Positions 1 to 8,171 of a DNA stretch of 64,000 nt are shown piece after piece. The DNA comes from Minwuiaceae bacterium (GTDB lineage: Bacteria > Pseudomonadota > Alphaproteobacteria > Minwuiales > Minwuiaceae): NCBI GenBank assembly GCA_028278525.1, contig JANQEE010000013.1, forward strand, positions 248,001-312,000, written 5' to 3'. Every line of letters starts with the position of its first letter. Within the stretch, counting starts at the first letter, position 1. A program made the position numbers and the translations under genes. The notes under the pieces were generated by a model. It searched no databases, was not told the DNA's origin, and worked only from the letters and a program-made list of their open reading frames with translations.

Positions 1-104
1 CCAAGCCCGAAGACATCGCCGGCGAGGTCTTCCACACCGCGCACCAGCCACGCTCGACCCGCTCGTTCCTGGTCGAACTCCGCCCATTCGGCGAAAACTG
101 GTAG
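1..104 (+). CDS. Short-chain dehydrogenase/reductase, C-terminal fragment
   Basis: The reading frame enters from the left edge (codons begin at position 3) and stops at the TAG at 102-104. Only about 33 residues are visible. They contain a PEDIA motif followed by a conserved basic/Trp tail ending in LRPFGENW, which is typical of the extreme C-terminus of one SDR subfamily, where it follows the helix that closes the substrate pocket. The cofactor and catalytic regions lie outside the window, so the substrate cannot be judged. It runs in the same direction as the aminotransferase starting 26 bp downstream and may share its transcript. Confidence 0.6.
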   Translation, partial: KPEDIAGEVFHTAHQPRSTRSFLVELRPFGENW

Positions 105-130
105 GATTTGGGCTAACGGGGGAAACGCCG

Positions 131-1408
131 ATGACCGATATGCAACGCACCGCCGAAGAACAGGCGCTGATCGACACCGCCCAACGGGTCCTGCCCGCCG
201 GCAACTTCGGCAACCTGGCCGGCGACGTGGTGATCGCCCGTGGGCAAGGCGGCCGCGTCTGGGACGTAAGCGGCAACGAATATGTCGACTTCCTGCTCGG
301 CTCCGGCCCCATGCTGGTCGGCCACGCCCATCCGGAAGTAATGGCGGCCGTCCAGGAACAGATCCCGCTCGGCACCACCTATTTCGCCAACAACCAACAC
401 GGCATCCGCCTCGCCGCCGAGATCGTCGACGCCATGGCCTGCGCCGACAAGGTGCGGTTCGTCAGTTCAGGCTCGGAGGCCACGTTCTACGCCATGCGCG
501 CCGCCCGCGCCCACCGCAAGCGCGACAAGATCCTGAAGTTCGAGGGTGGATTCCACGGCATGAGCGACTATGCGCTGATGAGCATGGCCCCGGCGCAACC
601 CGGCAACTTCCCACAGGCGATCCCGGATTCCGCCGGCATCCCGCAGCGTGTGCGCGACGAAGTCCTGATCGCCCCGTTCAACGACGCCGAGACTTCGGCG
701 AGCCTGATCCGCGAACATGCCGACGACCTCGGCGGCGTCGTCGTCGAGCCGTTCCAGCGCCTGGTGCCGCCCAAGCCCGGCTTCCTGGAAACCCTGCGCG
801 CAGTCACCAAGGAGCACGGTATCCCGCTGATCTTCGACGAGGTCGTGACCGGCTTCCGCTTCGCCTACGGCGGCGCCCAGGCCTATTACGGCGTGGTGCC
901 GGACCTCTGCGCCCTCGGCAAGGTGGTCGGCGGCGGCTTCCCGCTGGCCGCGATCGCCGGCGGGGAGGAGATCATGGCTCATTTCGACAAGAGCACGGCG
1001 GGCGACAGCTTCCTGCCGCAGATCGGCACCCTAAGCGGCAATCCGGTCGCCGCCGCCGCGGGTCTTAAGACCCTGGAGATCCTGAAACGCCCCGGCGCCT
1101 ACGACCGCCTGTTCGCCACTGGTAAAACGCTGATGGAAGGCCTCGACCGCCTGCTCCGCGACGCCGGCATCCCGGCCCGGGTCGTCGGCGAGGCGCCCCT
1201 GTTCGATGTCGTCTTTACCGACGCGGACGTCACCGACTACCGCTCCACCATCCGCGGCGACGCCGACAAACTGAAACGCTTCAACGCGACGCTGCGCCAG
1301 CACGGCGTCTTCAAAGGCGACAGCAAGTACTACGTCTCTCTCGCCCACGACGAGGCCGACGTGGCCCAGACCCTCGACGCCTTCGCCGCCGCGGTCGCCA
1401 GTCTATGA
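131..1408 (+). CDS. Class III PLP-dependent aminotransferase (glutamate-1-semialdehyde aminomutase-like)
   Basis: A 425-residue fold-type I PLP enzyme. The phosphate-binding SGSEA motif is at about 113-117, the pyridine-binding Asp lies in FDEVVTGFR at about 235-243, and the Schiff-base Lys264 sits in LGKVVGGGFP. The GKxxGGG(F/Y)P signature and the length match GSA-aminomutase-like class III aminotransferases. The neighbourhood (SDR, racemase-like protein, GFA protein) points to catabolism of an amino compound rather than tetrapyrrole synthesis, so I do not call it hemL. The start is ATG 131 with a GGGG-containing ribosome site about 8 bases upstream. The substrate is unknown. Confidence 0.85.
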   Translation: MTDMQRTAEEQALIDTAQRVLPAGNFGNLAGDVVIARGQGGRVWDVSGNEYVDFLLGSGPMLVGHAHPEVMAAVQEQIPLGTTYFANNQHGIRLAAEIVDAMACADKVRFVSSGSEATFYAMRAARAHRKRDKILKFEGGFHGMSDYALMSMAPAQPGNFPQAIPDSAGIPQRVRDEVLIAPFNDAETSASLIREHADDLGGVVVEPFQRLVPPKPGFLETLRAVTKEHGIPLIFDEVVTGFRFAYGGAQAYYGVVPDLCALGKVVGGGFPLAAIAGGEEIMAHFDKSTAGDSFLPQIGTLSGNPVAAAAGLKTLEILKRPGAYDRLFATGKTLMEGLDRLLRDAGIPARVVGEAPLFDVVFTDADVTDYRSTIRGDADKLKRFNATLRQHGVFKGDSKYYVSLAHDEADVAQTLDAFAAAVASL

Positions 1409-1425
1409 GCCGATCCATCGCCCTC

Positions 1426-1510
1426 GTCATCGCGAGGCCCGAAAGGCCGCGGCGATCTGGAAAACACGGAGCACGGCCCCTCGAGATTGCGGCGCTCCGC
1501 TCGCAATGAC
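1426..1510 (+). repeat. Family A interspersed palindromic repeat, copy 1
   Basis: An ~85-bp element starting GTCATCGCGAGGCC and ending CTCGCAATGAC. Its two ends are imperfect inverted complements of each other, so it can fold into a long hairpin. Four further copies lie at 1907, 3167, 5873 and 10612. This copy separates two co-directional genes. Confidence 0.9.
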
Positions 1511-1551
1511 ATAGAAATTCAATACGAACTGCGTAACTTCAGGAGAACCGA

Positions 1552-1902
1552 ATGCCGATTGCTGGAAAATACCTGTTCATGGTCAGCATGGACGTCGCCC
1601 CCGACAAGGAAGACCTGTTCAACGAGGTCTACGACGAAGAGCATATCCCGAGTCTGCTGAAAGTGCCGGGCGTGCTGTCGGTCACCCGCCTCAAGACCGA
1701 GCCGGCCACGCTTTCCATCGGCGGCGAGCAGCGCCCGGTCACCGGTGAAGGCCTGCCGACCTACACCGCGCTCTACGAGATCGAGAGCCCCGACGTGCTC
1801 GCCAGCCCCGAATGGGGCGAGGCCGTCGAACTCGGCCGCTGGCCCTCGGAAGTCCGCCCCCACACCACCAACCGCCAGCACGTGCTGCGCAAGGTATTAT
1901 AA
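1552..1902 (+). CDS. Small protein, dimeric alpha/beta-barrel (EthD/DUF4286-like)
   Basis: A 116-residue soluble protein with no signal peptide. The N-terminal strand (KYLFMVSMDV), an acidic helix containing YDEEHIPSLLKVPGV and a later strand (YTALYEIESPDV) give the beta-alpha-beta pattern of ferredoxin-like dimeric barrels such as EthD or DUF4286 proteins. In these families an N-terminal strand is followed by an E/H-rich helix and a PGV turn. The start is ATG 1552, with an AGGAGAA ribosome site about 6 bases upstream. It lies between two family A repeats and upstream of the racemase-like gene. The function is unknown; a ligand-binding or auxiliary catabolic role is my inference. Confidence 0.65.
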   Translation: MPIAGKYLFMVSMDVAPDKEDLFNEVYDEEHIPSLLKVPGVLSVTRLKTEPATLSIGGEQRPVTGEGLPTYTALYEIESPDVLASPEWGEAVELGRWPSEVRPHTTNRQHVLRKVL

Positions 1903-1906
1903 GGCT

Positions 1907-1991
1907 GTCATCGCGAGGCCCGAAGGGCCGCGGCGATCTGGAAAACACGGAGCACGGCCTTTCGAGATTGCTTCGCTCCGCTCGCAATGAC
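1907..1991 (+). repeat. Family A interspersed palindromic repeat, copy 2
   Basis: Nearly identical to the copies at 1426 and 10612. It begins 4 bases after the stop of the upstream gene and occupies most of the gap to the racemase-like gene. Confidence 0.92.
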
Positions 1992-2051
1992 AGCCGGATT
2001 GGCGTCGTGAGATGTGCTAACCTTGCGCCGCACCTTGAGGGATCAACACCT

Positions 2052-2735
2052 ATGACCGACCGCATCCTGGTGATCAACCCGAACAGCACCCAGGCCGTCA
2101 CCGACAACATCTCGGCCGCGCTGGACGGCCTGCGTTTCGCGGGCGGTCCCCGCATCGACTGCGCGACGCTGGCGGAAGGTCCGCCCGGCGTCGAGAGCCA
2201 GCGCGACGCGGACGGCGTGATCGGCCCGCTCTGCAAGCTGATCGAGCGCGAGCCGGCGGCGGCTTACGTCATCGCCTGCTTCTCCGATCCCGGCCTCTAC
2301 AGCGCCCGCGAAATCACCGCATCGCCGGTCTTCGGCATCGCTCAGTCGGGATTCGCCACGGCGTTGACCGTCGGCGAACGGTTCGGCGTGATCTCGATCC
2401 TCTCCAAATCGGTCCCGCGCCACCTCCGCTACGTCGCCTCGCTCGGCCTCACCGCGCGGCTCGCCGGCGACAAAGCCATCGAGATGGGCGTCGTTGAGTT
2501 GCAGGAGGAAGACAAGGTGATGCAGCGCATGACGGAGGTCGGCAAGCAGCTTAAGCGCGACGACGGCGCCGACGTGCTGGTGCTCGGCTGCGCCGGCATG
2601 GCCCGCTACCGCGCCGACCTCCAGGACCGCCTGGGCGTACCTGTCATCGACCCGACCCAGGCCGCCGCCGGCCAGGCTCTGACCGCGCTCAGCATCGCCC
2701 GCAGCCGGACCGCACCGGCCCACGCCGCGGAGTAG
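2052..2735 (+). CDS. Asp/Glu/hydantoin racemase family protein
   Basis: A 227-residue protein opening with ILVINPNST, the N-terminal signature of the Asp/Glu/hydantoin racemase family. The two catalytic cysteines are present: Cys76 in VIACFSDPG and Cys180 in VLGCAGMA. They are symmetrically placed in the two half-domains, as expected for cofactor-independent two-base racemases. I chose ATG 2052 because translation from it begins directly with the family N-terminus; the open frame continues upstream through the family A repeat, which is not protein-like. The substrate may be a hydantoin, aspartate or glutamate derivative, or allantoin-like compound. It fits a catabolic set with the class III aminotransferase upstream. 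Confidence 0.85.
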   Translation: MTDRILVINPNSTQAVTDNISAALDGLRFAGGPRIDCATLAEGPPGVESQRDADGVIGPLCKLIEREPAAAYVIACFSDPGLYSAREITASPVFGIAQSGFATALTVGERFGVISILSKSVPRHLRYVASLGLTARLAGDKAIEMGVVELQEEDKVMQRMTEVGKQLKRDDGADVLVLGCAGMARYRADLQDRLGVPVIDPTQAAAGQALTALSIARSRTAPAHAAE

Positions 2736-2742
2736 GATCCAG

Positions 2743-3147
2743 GTGCGAACCGGCGGCTGCCAATGCGGCGCCGTACGCTACGAAAGCGGCGGCGAGCCGC
2801 TGGCGCTTTATGCCTGTCACTGCCTGGAATGCCGAAAGCAGTCGGCCTCCGCCTTCGGCCTGTCGCTTGCCGTCCCCCGCGCCGACTTTCGCGTAACGAA
2901 GGGCGAACCGCGCTTCTGGACCCGCCCGACCGACAGCGGCCGCCGCCTCCGCTGCGCCTTCTGCCCCGACTGCGGCAGCCGCCTCTGGCACGAGCCCGAC
3001 GGCCCGTCCGAGACCCTGACGGTCAAGGCCGGATCGCTCGACGACCCGGTCGACCTCACGGACGCGATCCATATCTGGACCGCGCGCAAGCTGCCCGGTG
3101 TGATCATCCCCGACAGGGCGGAGCATTGGCCGGAAGAACCGGATTGA
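2743..3147 (+). CDS. GFA family (CENP-V/GFA domain) zinc protein
   Basis: A 134-residue protein with the zinc-ligand pattern of the GFA (glutathione-dependent formaldehyde-activating enzyme-like) domain: Cys6 and Cys8 in GGCQCGAVRY, Cys25, Cys27 and Cys30 in ACHCLECRKQ, then a CAFCPDCGSRLW pair near residues 76-81. The start is GTG 2743, seven bases after the previous stop, with AGGATC upstream, so the gene is probably co-transcribed with the racemase-like gene. Family members bind glutathione adducts, but true formaldehyde-glutathione activity is not established for most, so I give no specific reaction. Confidence 0.85.
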   Translation: MRTGGCQCGAVRYESGGEPLALYACHCLECRKQSASAFGLSLAVPRADFRVTKGEPRFWTRPTDSGRRLRCAFCPDCGSRLWHEPDGPSETLTVKAGSLDDPVDLTDAIHIWTARKLPGVIIPDRAEHWPEEPD

Positions 3148-3166
3148 GAGAATTCAATGCTCAATC

Positions 3167-3251
3167 GTCATCGCGAGGCCCGCAGGGCCGCGGCGATCTG
3201 GAAAACACGGAGCCAAGCCGCCCGAGATTGCTTCGCTGCGCTCGCAATGAC
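3167..3251 (+). repeat. Family A interspersed palindromic repeat, copy 3
   Basis: Same element as at 1426 and 1907 with a few substitutions in the centre. It lies between the stop of the + strand GFA gene (3147) and the stop of the - strand carboxylase gene (3260), so it sits at a convergent junction. Confidence 0.9.
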
Positions 3252-3259
3252 AGCCCCGG

Positions 3260-4810
3260 CTAAGGCCGAACCCCAAACCGCGGTCGCCCCGGCGTCCTCA
3301 ACGGCGCCGCCAGGTTCGCGAACTCGCAGAGCAGCGGTCGCGTGTCACGCGGGTCGACGATCTCCTCAATCAGGTATTCCTCCGCGGTGCGGAAGGGAGA
3401 GCGGTACTGTTCCAGCCGCGCCTCGATCTCCGCCAGCTTCGCTTTCGGATCGTCCGCCGCTTCCAGTTCCGCCTTGTAGGCCGCCTCCAGCCCGCCGGCA
3501 ATCGGCAGCGAGCCCCAGTCGCCGGACGGCCAGGCGTAGCGCAGGTTGAATCGCGCCGCGTTCATATGCGCCGCGCCGGCGACGCCGTAGACCTTGCGCA
3601 CCAGCACCGCGCACCAGGGCACCGTCGCCTGGCAGACCGCGGACATCGCGCGCACGCCGTGGCGGATCGTCGCCGCCTCCTCCGCCTCGCGGCCGATCAG
3701 GAAGCCCGGAATGTCGACCAGATGCACCACCGGCAGGTGGAAGGTCTCGGCCAGATCGACGAAGCGCATGACCTTGTGCGCCGCATCCGCCGTCCAGGCG
3801 CCGCCATAGACATGCGGGTCGCTCGCCAGCACCGCGACCGGCCAGCCGTCCAATCGGGCAAGCCCGGTGATCACCGAGCGGCCCCATTTGCGTCCGATCT
3901 CGAAGAACGAGTCCCGGTCGACCACCGCCTCGACGATCGGCCGCATCTTGTAGACCTTGCGGGAATCCCGCGGGATGACGTTCAGCAGCCAGTCCTCCCG
4001 CCGCTCCGGGTCGTCGTCCGTGGCCCCACGCGGCGGCAGGTCGTAGACCGACGACGGCAGGTAGGAGAGGAAGCGCCGCGTCCGCTCGAACGCTTCCGCC
4101 TCGCTCGCCGCCTCGTCGTCGACCGCGCCGTTCCGCGTATGGATCTCGCTGCCGCCCAGCTCGTTCTTAGTGAGTTCGTCGCCGACCCGCGCCACCACCG
4201 GCGGCCCCGCCACGAACATCTGCGCCGTCTCGCGCACGATCACCGAATAGTGGCTGGCCGCGACCCGCGCCGCGCCGAGCCCGGCGACGGAGCCGAGCGC
4301 CAGCGCCACAACCGGCACCGTCGACATGTTGTCGACCACCGTGTCCCAGCCGCGCACCGCCGGCACGTAGGAGCGGCCGACCATCTCCAGCGTCTTGACC
4401 GAGCCGCCGCCGCCGGTGCCGTCGACCAGGCGGATCAGCGGCAGCCGCAGCTCGTTCGCCATCTTCTCGATATCGACCAGCTTCTGGCGGATGCCGGCGT
4501 CGTTGGCGCCGCCGCGCACCGTGAAGTCGTCGCCGGCGACGGCGACCGTGCGGCCGTCGATCCGCCCGCGCCCGGTCACCAGGTTGGCCGGCAGAAAGTC
4601 GGTCAGTTCGCTGTTGTCGTCGCCGTAGCTCGCCTTGCCGGCGATCGCCCCGGTCTCGTGGAAGGAGTCCCTGTCCAGCAGCATGTCGATCCGCTCGCGC
4701 ACCGTCAGCTTGCCGGCGTTGCGGTGGCGCGCCACCTTTTCCGGCCCGCCCATTTCCTTGGCCAGCCTCTCCCGGCGGCGCAGTTCGTCGATCTCAGGCT
4801 GCCAACTCAT
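3260..4810 (-). CDS. Acyl-CoA carboxylase, carboxyltransferase (beta) subunit
   Basis: A 516-residue protein of the acetyl/propionyl/methylcrotonyl-CoA carboxyltransferase family, which moves carboxyl from biotin to an acyl-CoA. The N-terminal half has KLTVRERIDMLLD (family start), a GTGGGGS loop and a SVAGLGAARVAAS oxyanion-hole segment. The C-terminal half has YGGAW...DAAHKVMRFVDLAE and VDIPGFLIG. Length matches PCC/MCC beta chains. I chose ATG 4810 because GGAGAGGGAAG precedes it; an upstream extension would be antisense to the pip gene. No biotin carboxylase or carrier subunit is in the window, so the substrate cannot be fixed. Confidence 0.9.
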   Translation of the reverse strand: MSWQPEIDELRRRERLAKEMGGPEKVARHRNAGKLTVRERIDMLLDRDSFHETGAIAGKASYGDDNSELTDFLPANLVTGRGRIDGRTVAVAGDDFTVRGGANDAGIRQKLVDIEKMANELRLPLIRLVDGTGGGGSVKTLEMVGRSYVPAVRGWDTVVDNMSTVPVVALALGSVAGLGAARVAASHYSVIVRETAQMFVAGPPVVARVGDELTKNELGGSEIHTRNGAVDDEAASEAEAFERTRRFLSYLPSSVYDLPPRGATDDDPERREDWLLNVIPRDSRKVYKMRPIVEAVVDRDSFFEIGRKWGRSVITGLARLDGWPVAVLASDPHVYGGAWTADAAHKVMRFVDLAETFHLPVVHLVDIPGFLIGREAEEAATIRHGVRAMSAVCQATVPWCAVLVRKVYGVAGAAHMNAARFNLRYAWPSGDWGSLPIAGGLEAAYKAELEAADDPKAKLAEIEARLEQYRSPFRTAEEYLIEEIVDPRDTRPLLCEFANLAAPLRTPGRPRFGVRP

Positions 4811-4897
4811 CCGTAACTTCCCTCTCCAAGCGACTTCGGCGATTATGCGGTCGTCCGACATTTGCGCAACCGCGCCGGAAACCCAGAGAAACCGCTT

Positions 4898-5857
4898 ATG
4901 ACCGACCGCCGCACGCTCTATCCCGAAATCGAGCCCTACCTGACCGGGCGACTGAAGGTGTCCGACCTGCACGAGATCCACTTCGAGGAAGCCGGCAACC
5001 CGAACGGCAAACCGGTGGTGCATGTGCATGGCGGGCCGGGCGGCGGCATCCAGCCGATCTACCGGCAGGCATTCGACCCGGAAGCCTATCGCATCGTCCT
5101 GTTCGATCAGCGCGGCTGCGGCCAAAGCACGCCGCACGCCGAATTGGAGGAGAACACCACCTGGGATCTGGTCGCGGATATGGAGAAGCTGCGCGCGGAA
5201 CTCGGCATCGATAAATGGCAGGTGTTCGGCGGCTCCTGGGGCAGCACGCTATCGCTGGCCTACGCGCAGAACCATCCCGACCGGGTCAGCGAACTGGTCT
5301 TACGCGGTATCTTCCTGTTGCGCGAGAAGGAACTCCGCTGGTTTTACCAGCACGGCGCCGAAGCGATTTACCCCGACGCCTGGGAAAGCTACATCGCCCC
5401 CATCCCGCGGGAAGAACGCGGCGACATGATCGCCGCCTACTACGAGCGCCTGACCAGCGACGACCGCGCCGTCCGTCTGGAAGCGGCCAAGGCCTGGAGC
5501 ACCTGGGAAGGCTCGACGCTCTCGCTCTGGCCCGACCCGGCCCGCGTCCACGATTTCGGCGGCGACGACTTCGCCACCGCCTTCGCCCGCATCGAATGCC
5601 ATTACTTCGTCAACAAGGGGTTCTTCCAGCGCGACGGCCAGTTGCTGGAGCAGGCCTCGATCGACCGCATCCGCCATACCCCGGCGGTGATCGTCCAGGG
5701 CCGCTACGACGTGGTGACGCCGATGATGACCGCCTGGGACCTGCACAAGGCCTGGCCGGAAGCCGACTTCCGCATTGTCCCCGACGCCGGCCACACGGTG
5801 ACCGAACCGGGCATCACCCACGAACTGGTCAGCGCAACGGACCGGTTTCGGGATTAA
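4898..5857 (+). CDS. pip: Proline iminopeptidase (prolyl aminopeptidase, S33)
   Basis: A 319-residue alpha/beta hydrolase that removes N-terminal proline from peptides. Diagnostic features are HGGPGGG at about 45-51 (oxyanion loop), FDQRGCGQS, the nucleophile elbow GGSWGS with Ser113, the acid Asp271 in GRYDVVTP and His299 in DAGHTVTEPG. Length matches the family (~315). Translation from ATG 4898 starts at the conserved LYPEIEPY segment. It is divergent from the carboxylase gene, with an 87-bp shared upstream region. Assignment to S33 prolyl aminopeptidases is firm; the physiological peptide source is unknown. Confidence 0.92.
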   Translation: MTDRRTLYPEIEPYLTGRLKVSDLHEIHFEEAGNPNGKPVVHVHGGPGGGIQPIYRQAFDPEAYRIVLFDQRGCGQSTPHAELEENTTWDLVADMEKLRAELGIDKWQVFGGSWGSTLSLAYAQNHPDRVSELVLRGIFLLREKELRWFYQHGAEAIYPDAWESYIAPIPREERGDMIAAYYERLTSDDRAVRLEAAKAWSTWEGSTLSLWPDPARVHDFGGDDFATAFARIECHYFVNKGFFQRDGQLLEQASIDRIRHTPAVIVQGRYDVVTPMMTAWDLHKAWPEADFRIVPDAGHTVTEPGITHELVSATDRFRD

Positions 5858-5872
5858 GAGGTTTCCTCACCA

Positions 5873-5954
5873 TCATTGCGAGCGCAGCGAAGCAATCTCG
5901 AGGGGCGGTGCTCGGTGTTTTCCAGATCGCCACGGCGCTACGCGCCTCGCGATG
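5873..5954 (-). repeat. Family A interspersed palindromic repeat, copy 4 (inverted)
   Basis: The only copy in reverse orientation. It lies between the convergent stops of pip (5857) and the M14 peptidase gene (5974). Confidence 0.9.
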
Positions 5955-5973
5955 ACGACTCGAACGCACCAGG

Positions 5974-7107
5974 TCACCGCAAGTCGTCCACCACCGCATA
6001 GAGCGCATCCAGCCCTGCCGCGCCGAGCTTGATGCAGCGTTCCGGCGACCAGCCGTAGAACGGGTTCGGCGCGTCGGCGTTGTCCTTGAATGGCTGCTCC
6101 AGGGTCATGGCCAGACAGCCGAATGTTTCCGCCACGTAGTTGGTGCACATCGCCAGGTTGGCCGTGCCCGGCTTGCTCTTCGGATAGCCGTGCTCGGTCT
6201 GGAAGTCCGGGTTGGCGTGGCGGAGCGCCGTTAAGTAGGCAGCCTGCAAAACGGTCTGCTTTTCGGTCAGCGACGGGATGCCCTCCGCGCCGGCGATGAA
6301 GTTGTAGGGCAGCGCCTCGTCGCCATGCACGTCCAGGCAGAAGTCGACGCCGGTCTCGTGCATCGCCGCGCGGACCAGATGCACCTCCGGGCTCTTCTCC
6401 GGGGTCGGCTCGGCCCATTCGCGGTTCAGGTTGGACCCGGCCGCGTTGGTTCGCAGGTGGCCGCGCCGGCTGCCGTCCGGGTTCATGTTCGGCACCACGT
6501 AGAACACCGCCTTGTCCAGCAGCGCCCGCGCCACCGGGTCGGCCTCGTCCAGCAGCCGGCCGATGAAGCCTTCCATCCACCACTCGGCCATACTCTCGCC
6601 CGGGTGCTGCCGCGCGATGGTCCAGCAGACGCGCTTTCCCTCGCGCAGCGTCCCGATCTGCAGCATGTCCAGGTCCTGGCCGTCCAGGGTCTCCCCCAGC
6701 ACCGTCAGCGCGGCGCGCGGCGAGGAGAGCGAGCGTGCGACAAGGTCGGCATGGCGTTCCATCGAGTAAGGCGCGAAGTAGCTGTAGTAAACCGAGTCAT
6801 GCTCGGGCCGGTGCCGGATGGTCAGCGTCTTGTCGTCGAAGTCCGTATCCACCCGGAACCAGCTCGCCCGGTCGTAGGTCGCGACCGCCCGGTAGTCGCG
6901 CCAGCCGCCTTTGTAGGACGCATCGCCGGCGTTGACGATCTTCAACAAACAGTCCCGCCCTTTGGCACCGGTCAGCCGAAAGTGGAACCACTGAAAAAAA
7001 TCCGAATGGGCGTCCTTGTTGATCTCAAGGCGGATATCGCCGGGGTCGGTGCAATCGACGCAGGTGATGTTGCCGCTGTCGAAATTGCTGCTGATCTTTA
7101 TCGCCAC
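5974..7107 (-). CDS. M14 family zinc carboxypeptidase (cytosolic carboxypeptidase-like)
   Basis: A 377-residue protein with an N-terminal beta-sandwich region (about 1-130, WFHFRLTGAKGRDC) preceding an M14 catalytic domain. This two-part layout is that of the cytosolic (Nna1/CCP-type) carboxypeptidases. Zinc ligands are in QHPGES (His and Glu, about 167-170) and CLDVHGDE (His about 258). The substrate Arg/Asn region is NMNPDGSRRGHLRTN. No signal peptide. The start is GTG 7107 with GGAGACAGG upstream. Bacterial CCP-like enzymes are poorly characterised; a C-terminal glutamate or amino-acid trimming role is known for eukaryotic relatives only. Confidence 0.85.
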   Translation of the reverse strand: MAIKISSNFDSGNITCVDCTDPGDIRLEINKDAHSDFFQWFHFRLTGAKGRDCLLKIVNAGDASYKGGWRDYRAVATYDRASWFRVDTDFDDKTLTIRHRPEHDSVYYSYFAPYSMERHADLVARSLSSPRAALTVLGETLDGQDLDMLQIGTLREGKRVCWTIARQHPGESMAEWWMEGFIGRLLDEADPVARALLDKAVFYVVPNMNPDGSRRGHLRTNAAGSNLNREWAEPTPEKSPEVHLVRAAMHETGVDFCLDVHGDEALPYNFIAGAEGIPSLTEKQTVLQAAYLTALRHANPDFQTEHGYPKSKPGTANLAMCTNYVAETFGCLAMTLEQPFKDNADAPNPFYGWSPERCIKLGAAGLDALYAVVDDLR

Positions 7108-7163
7108 GCTACCTGTCTCCGTTGTTCGCTTAGCCGCAGCCGAATTAGTCAGGTGGTAGCGGC

Positions 7164-8099
7164 TCAGCCGTAGTCAACGGGCGTGGCGTGCCAGCCCTGT
7201 TCGTGCCTGGTCCAATAGGCGTCCCGGATCCGGGCGGAAATCGGTCCCGGCCGGTCGTTGCCCATGATGTGACCGTCGACCCGGGAAACAGGCATTACGC
7301 CGCCCGCGGTTGTCGCGCAGAACACCTCGTCGGCGCTCAACAGTTCGTCCCGCGTGATCCGCCCGACTTTCGCCGGGATGCCAAGCTCGCCACAGAGCTC
7401 CAGCACCGACTGCCGGGTAATGCCCTCGAGTGCGCCGCGGTCTGGCGAAACCACCGTCCCGTCCAGCACCGCGAAGACGTTGAAGCCCGGCCCTTCCGTC
7501 ACGTACCCCTCGCCATCCAACAGCACTGCGTTGTCGGCGCCACGGTCGGTTGCTTCGAACTGCGCCCGCGTCAGATCGCCCCAGTGGTAGTTCTTGATCG
7601 TCGGGTCGACGGATTCCGGTGCGATGCGCGGCACGGAAGAGATCGCCAGATGCGCGCCGCGCTCCTGCATCTCCGGCGACATCACCCAGACCCAGGGAAT
7701 CGCATAAGCGACGAAGCGGTTCTCGCAGTTATCCGGGTGGCGCGGCAAACCGGGCTTCAGCATGCCGCGCGTCAGCACCATCGCTACGTAGGCGTCGCGC
7801 AGGCCGGTACGGCGGACGCATTGCGTCAGCACCTCCGCAAGCCCCGCGTCGTCGAACGGCAGCGTCATGCGCAATCCCGCGACCGACCGTTTGAACCGCT
7901 GGATATGATCGTCCAGCCGGAAGAAGCTGCCCTGCCAGACATGCACGACGTCGTAGGTCACGTCGGATTTGGTGAAGCCGAAATCGAGCACCGAGATTTT
8001 CGCCTCGGCGACCGGCACATAGTCGCCGTCTACGTAGGCCGCGCCCTCCGGCCAGATCGCCCGCGTATCGACCCGCTGATTGATTTCCGCAACCGACAT
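7164..8099 (-). CDS. Class IV PLP-dependent aminotransferase (D-amino acid/branched-chain type)
   Basis: A 311-residue fold-type IV PLP enzyme. The Schiff-base Lys169 is in TIKNYHW, the pyridine-N Glu is in YVTEGPGFN near 202, and the phosphate-binding TAGG sits in FCATTAGGVMPV. The start is ATG 8099 with a strong GGAGGAGAGG ribosome site. The family covers branched-chain, D-alanine and (R)-amine transaminases. The long N-terminal segment and KNYHW variant suggest a BCAT-like or (R)-selective amine transaminase, but the sequence alone does not decide. It is followed on the same strand by the M14 peptidase gene. Confidence 0.85.
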   Translation of the reverse strand: MSVAEINQRVDTRAIWPEGAAYVDGDYVPVAEAKISVLDFGFTKSDVTYDVVHVWQGSFFRLDDHIQRFKRSVAGLRMTLPFDDAGLAEVLTQCVRRTGLRDAYVAMVLTRGMLKPGLPRHPDNCENRFVAYAIPWVWVMSPEMQERGAHLAISSVPRIAPESVDPTIKNYHWGDLTRAQFEATDRGADNAVLLDGEGYVTEGPGFNVFAVLDGTVVSPDRGALEGITRQSVLELCGELGIPAKVGRITRDELLSADEVFCATTAGGVMPVSRVDGHIMGNDRPGPISARIRDAYWTRHEQGWHATPVDYG

Positions 8100-8171
8100 C
8101 CTCTCCTCCTCCGCCCCGTCGTCATGGACATAGCATAACCCGCTCCGCACGCCGGCCATAGCCGGCCGACG

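Noticed and set aside
131-1408. hemL (glutamate-1-semialdehyde aminomutase) as the specific identity
   Set aside because: The family fits, but the catabolic neighbours and absence of other haem genes make the specific name unsafe.
3566-4816. A 416-codon + strand open frame
   Set aside because: It lies antisense to the acyl-CoA carboxylase gene, is dominated by Arg, His and Asp and has no recognisable motif; a GC-rich codon-position shadow.
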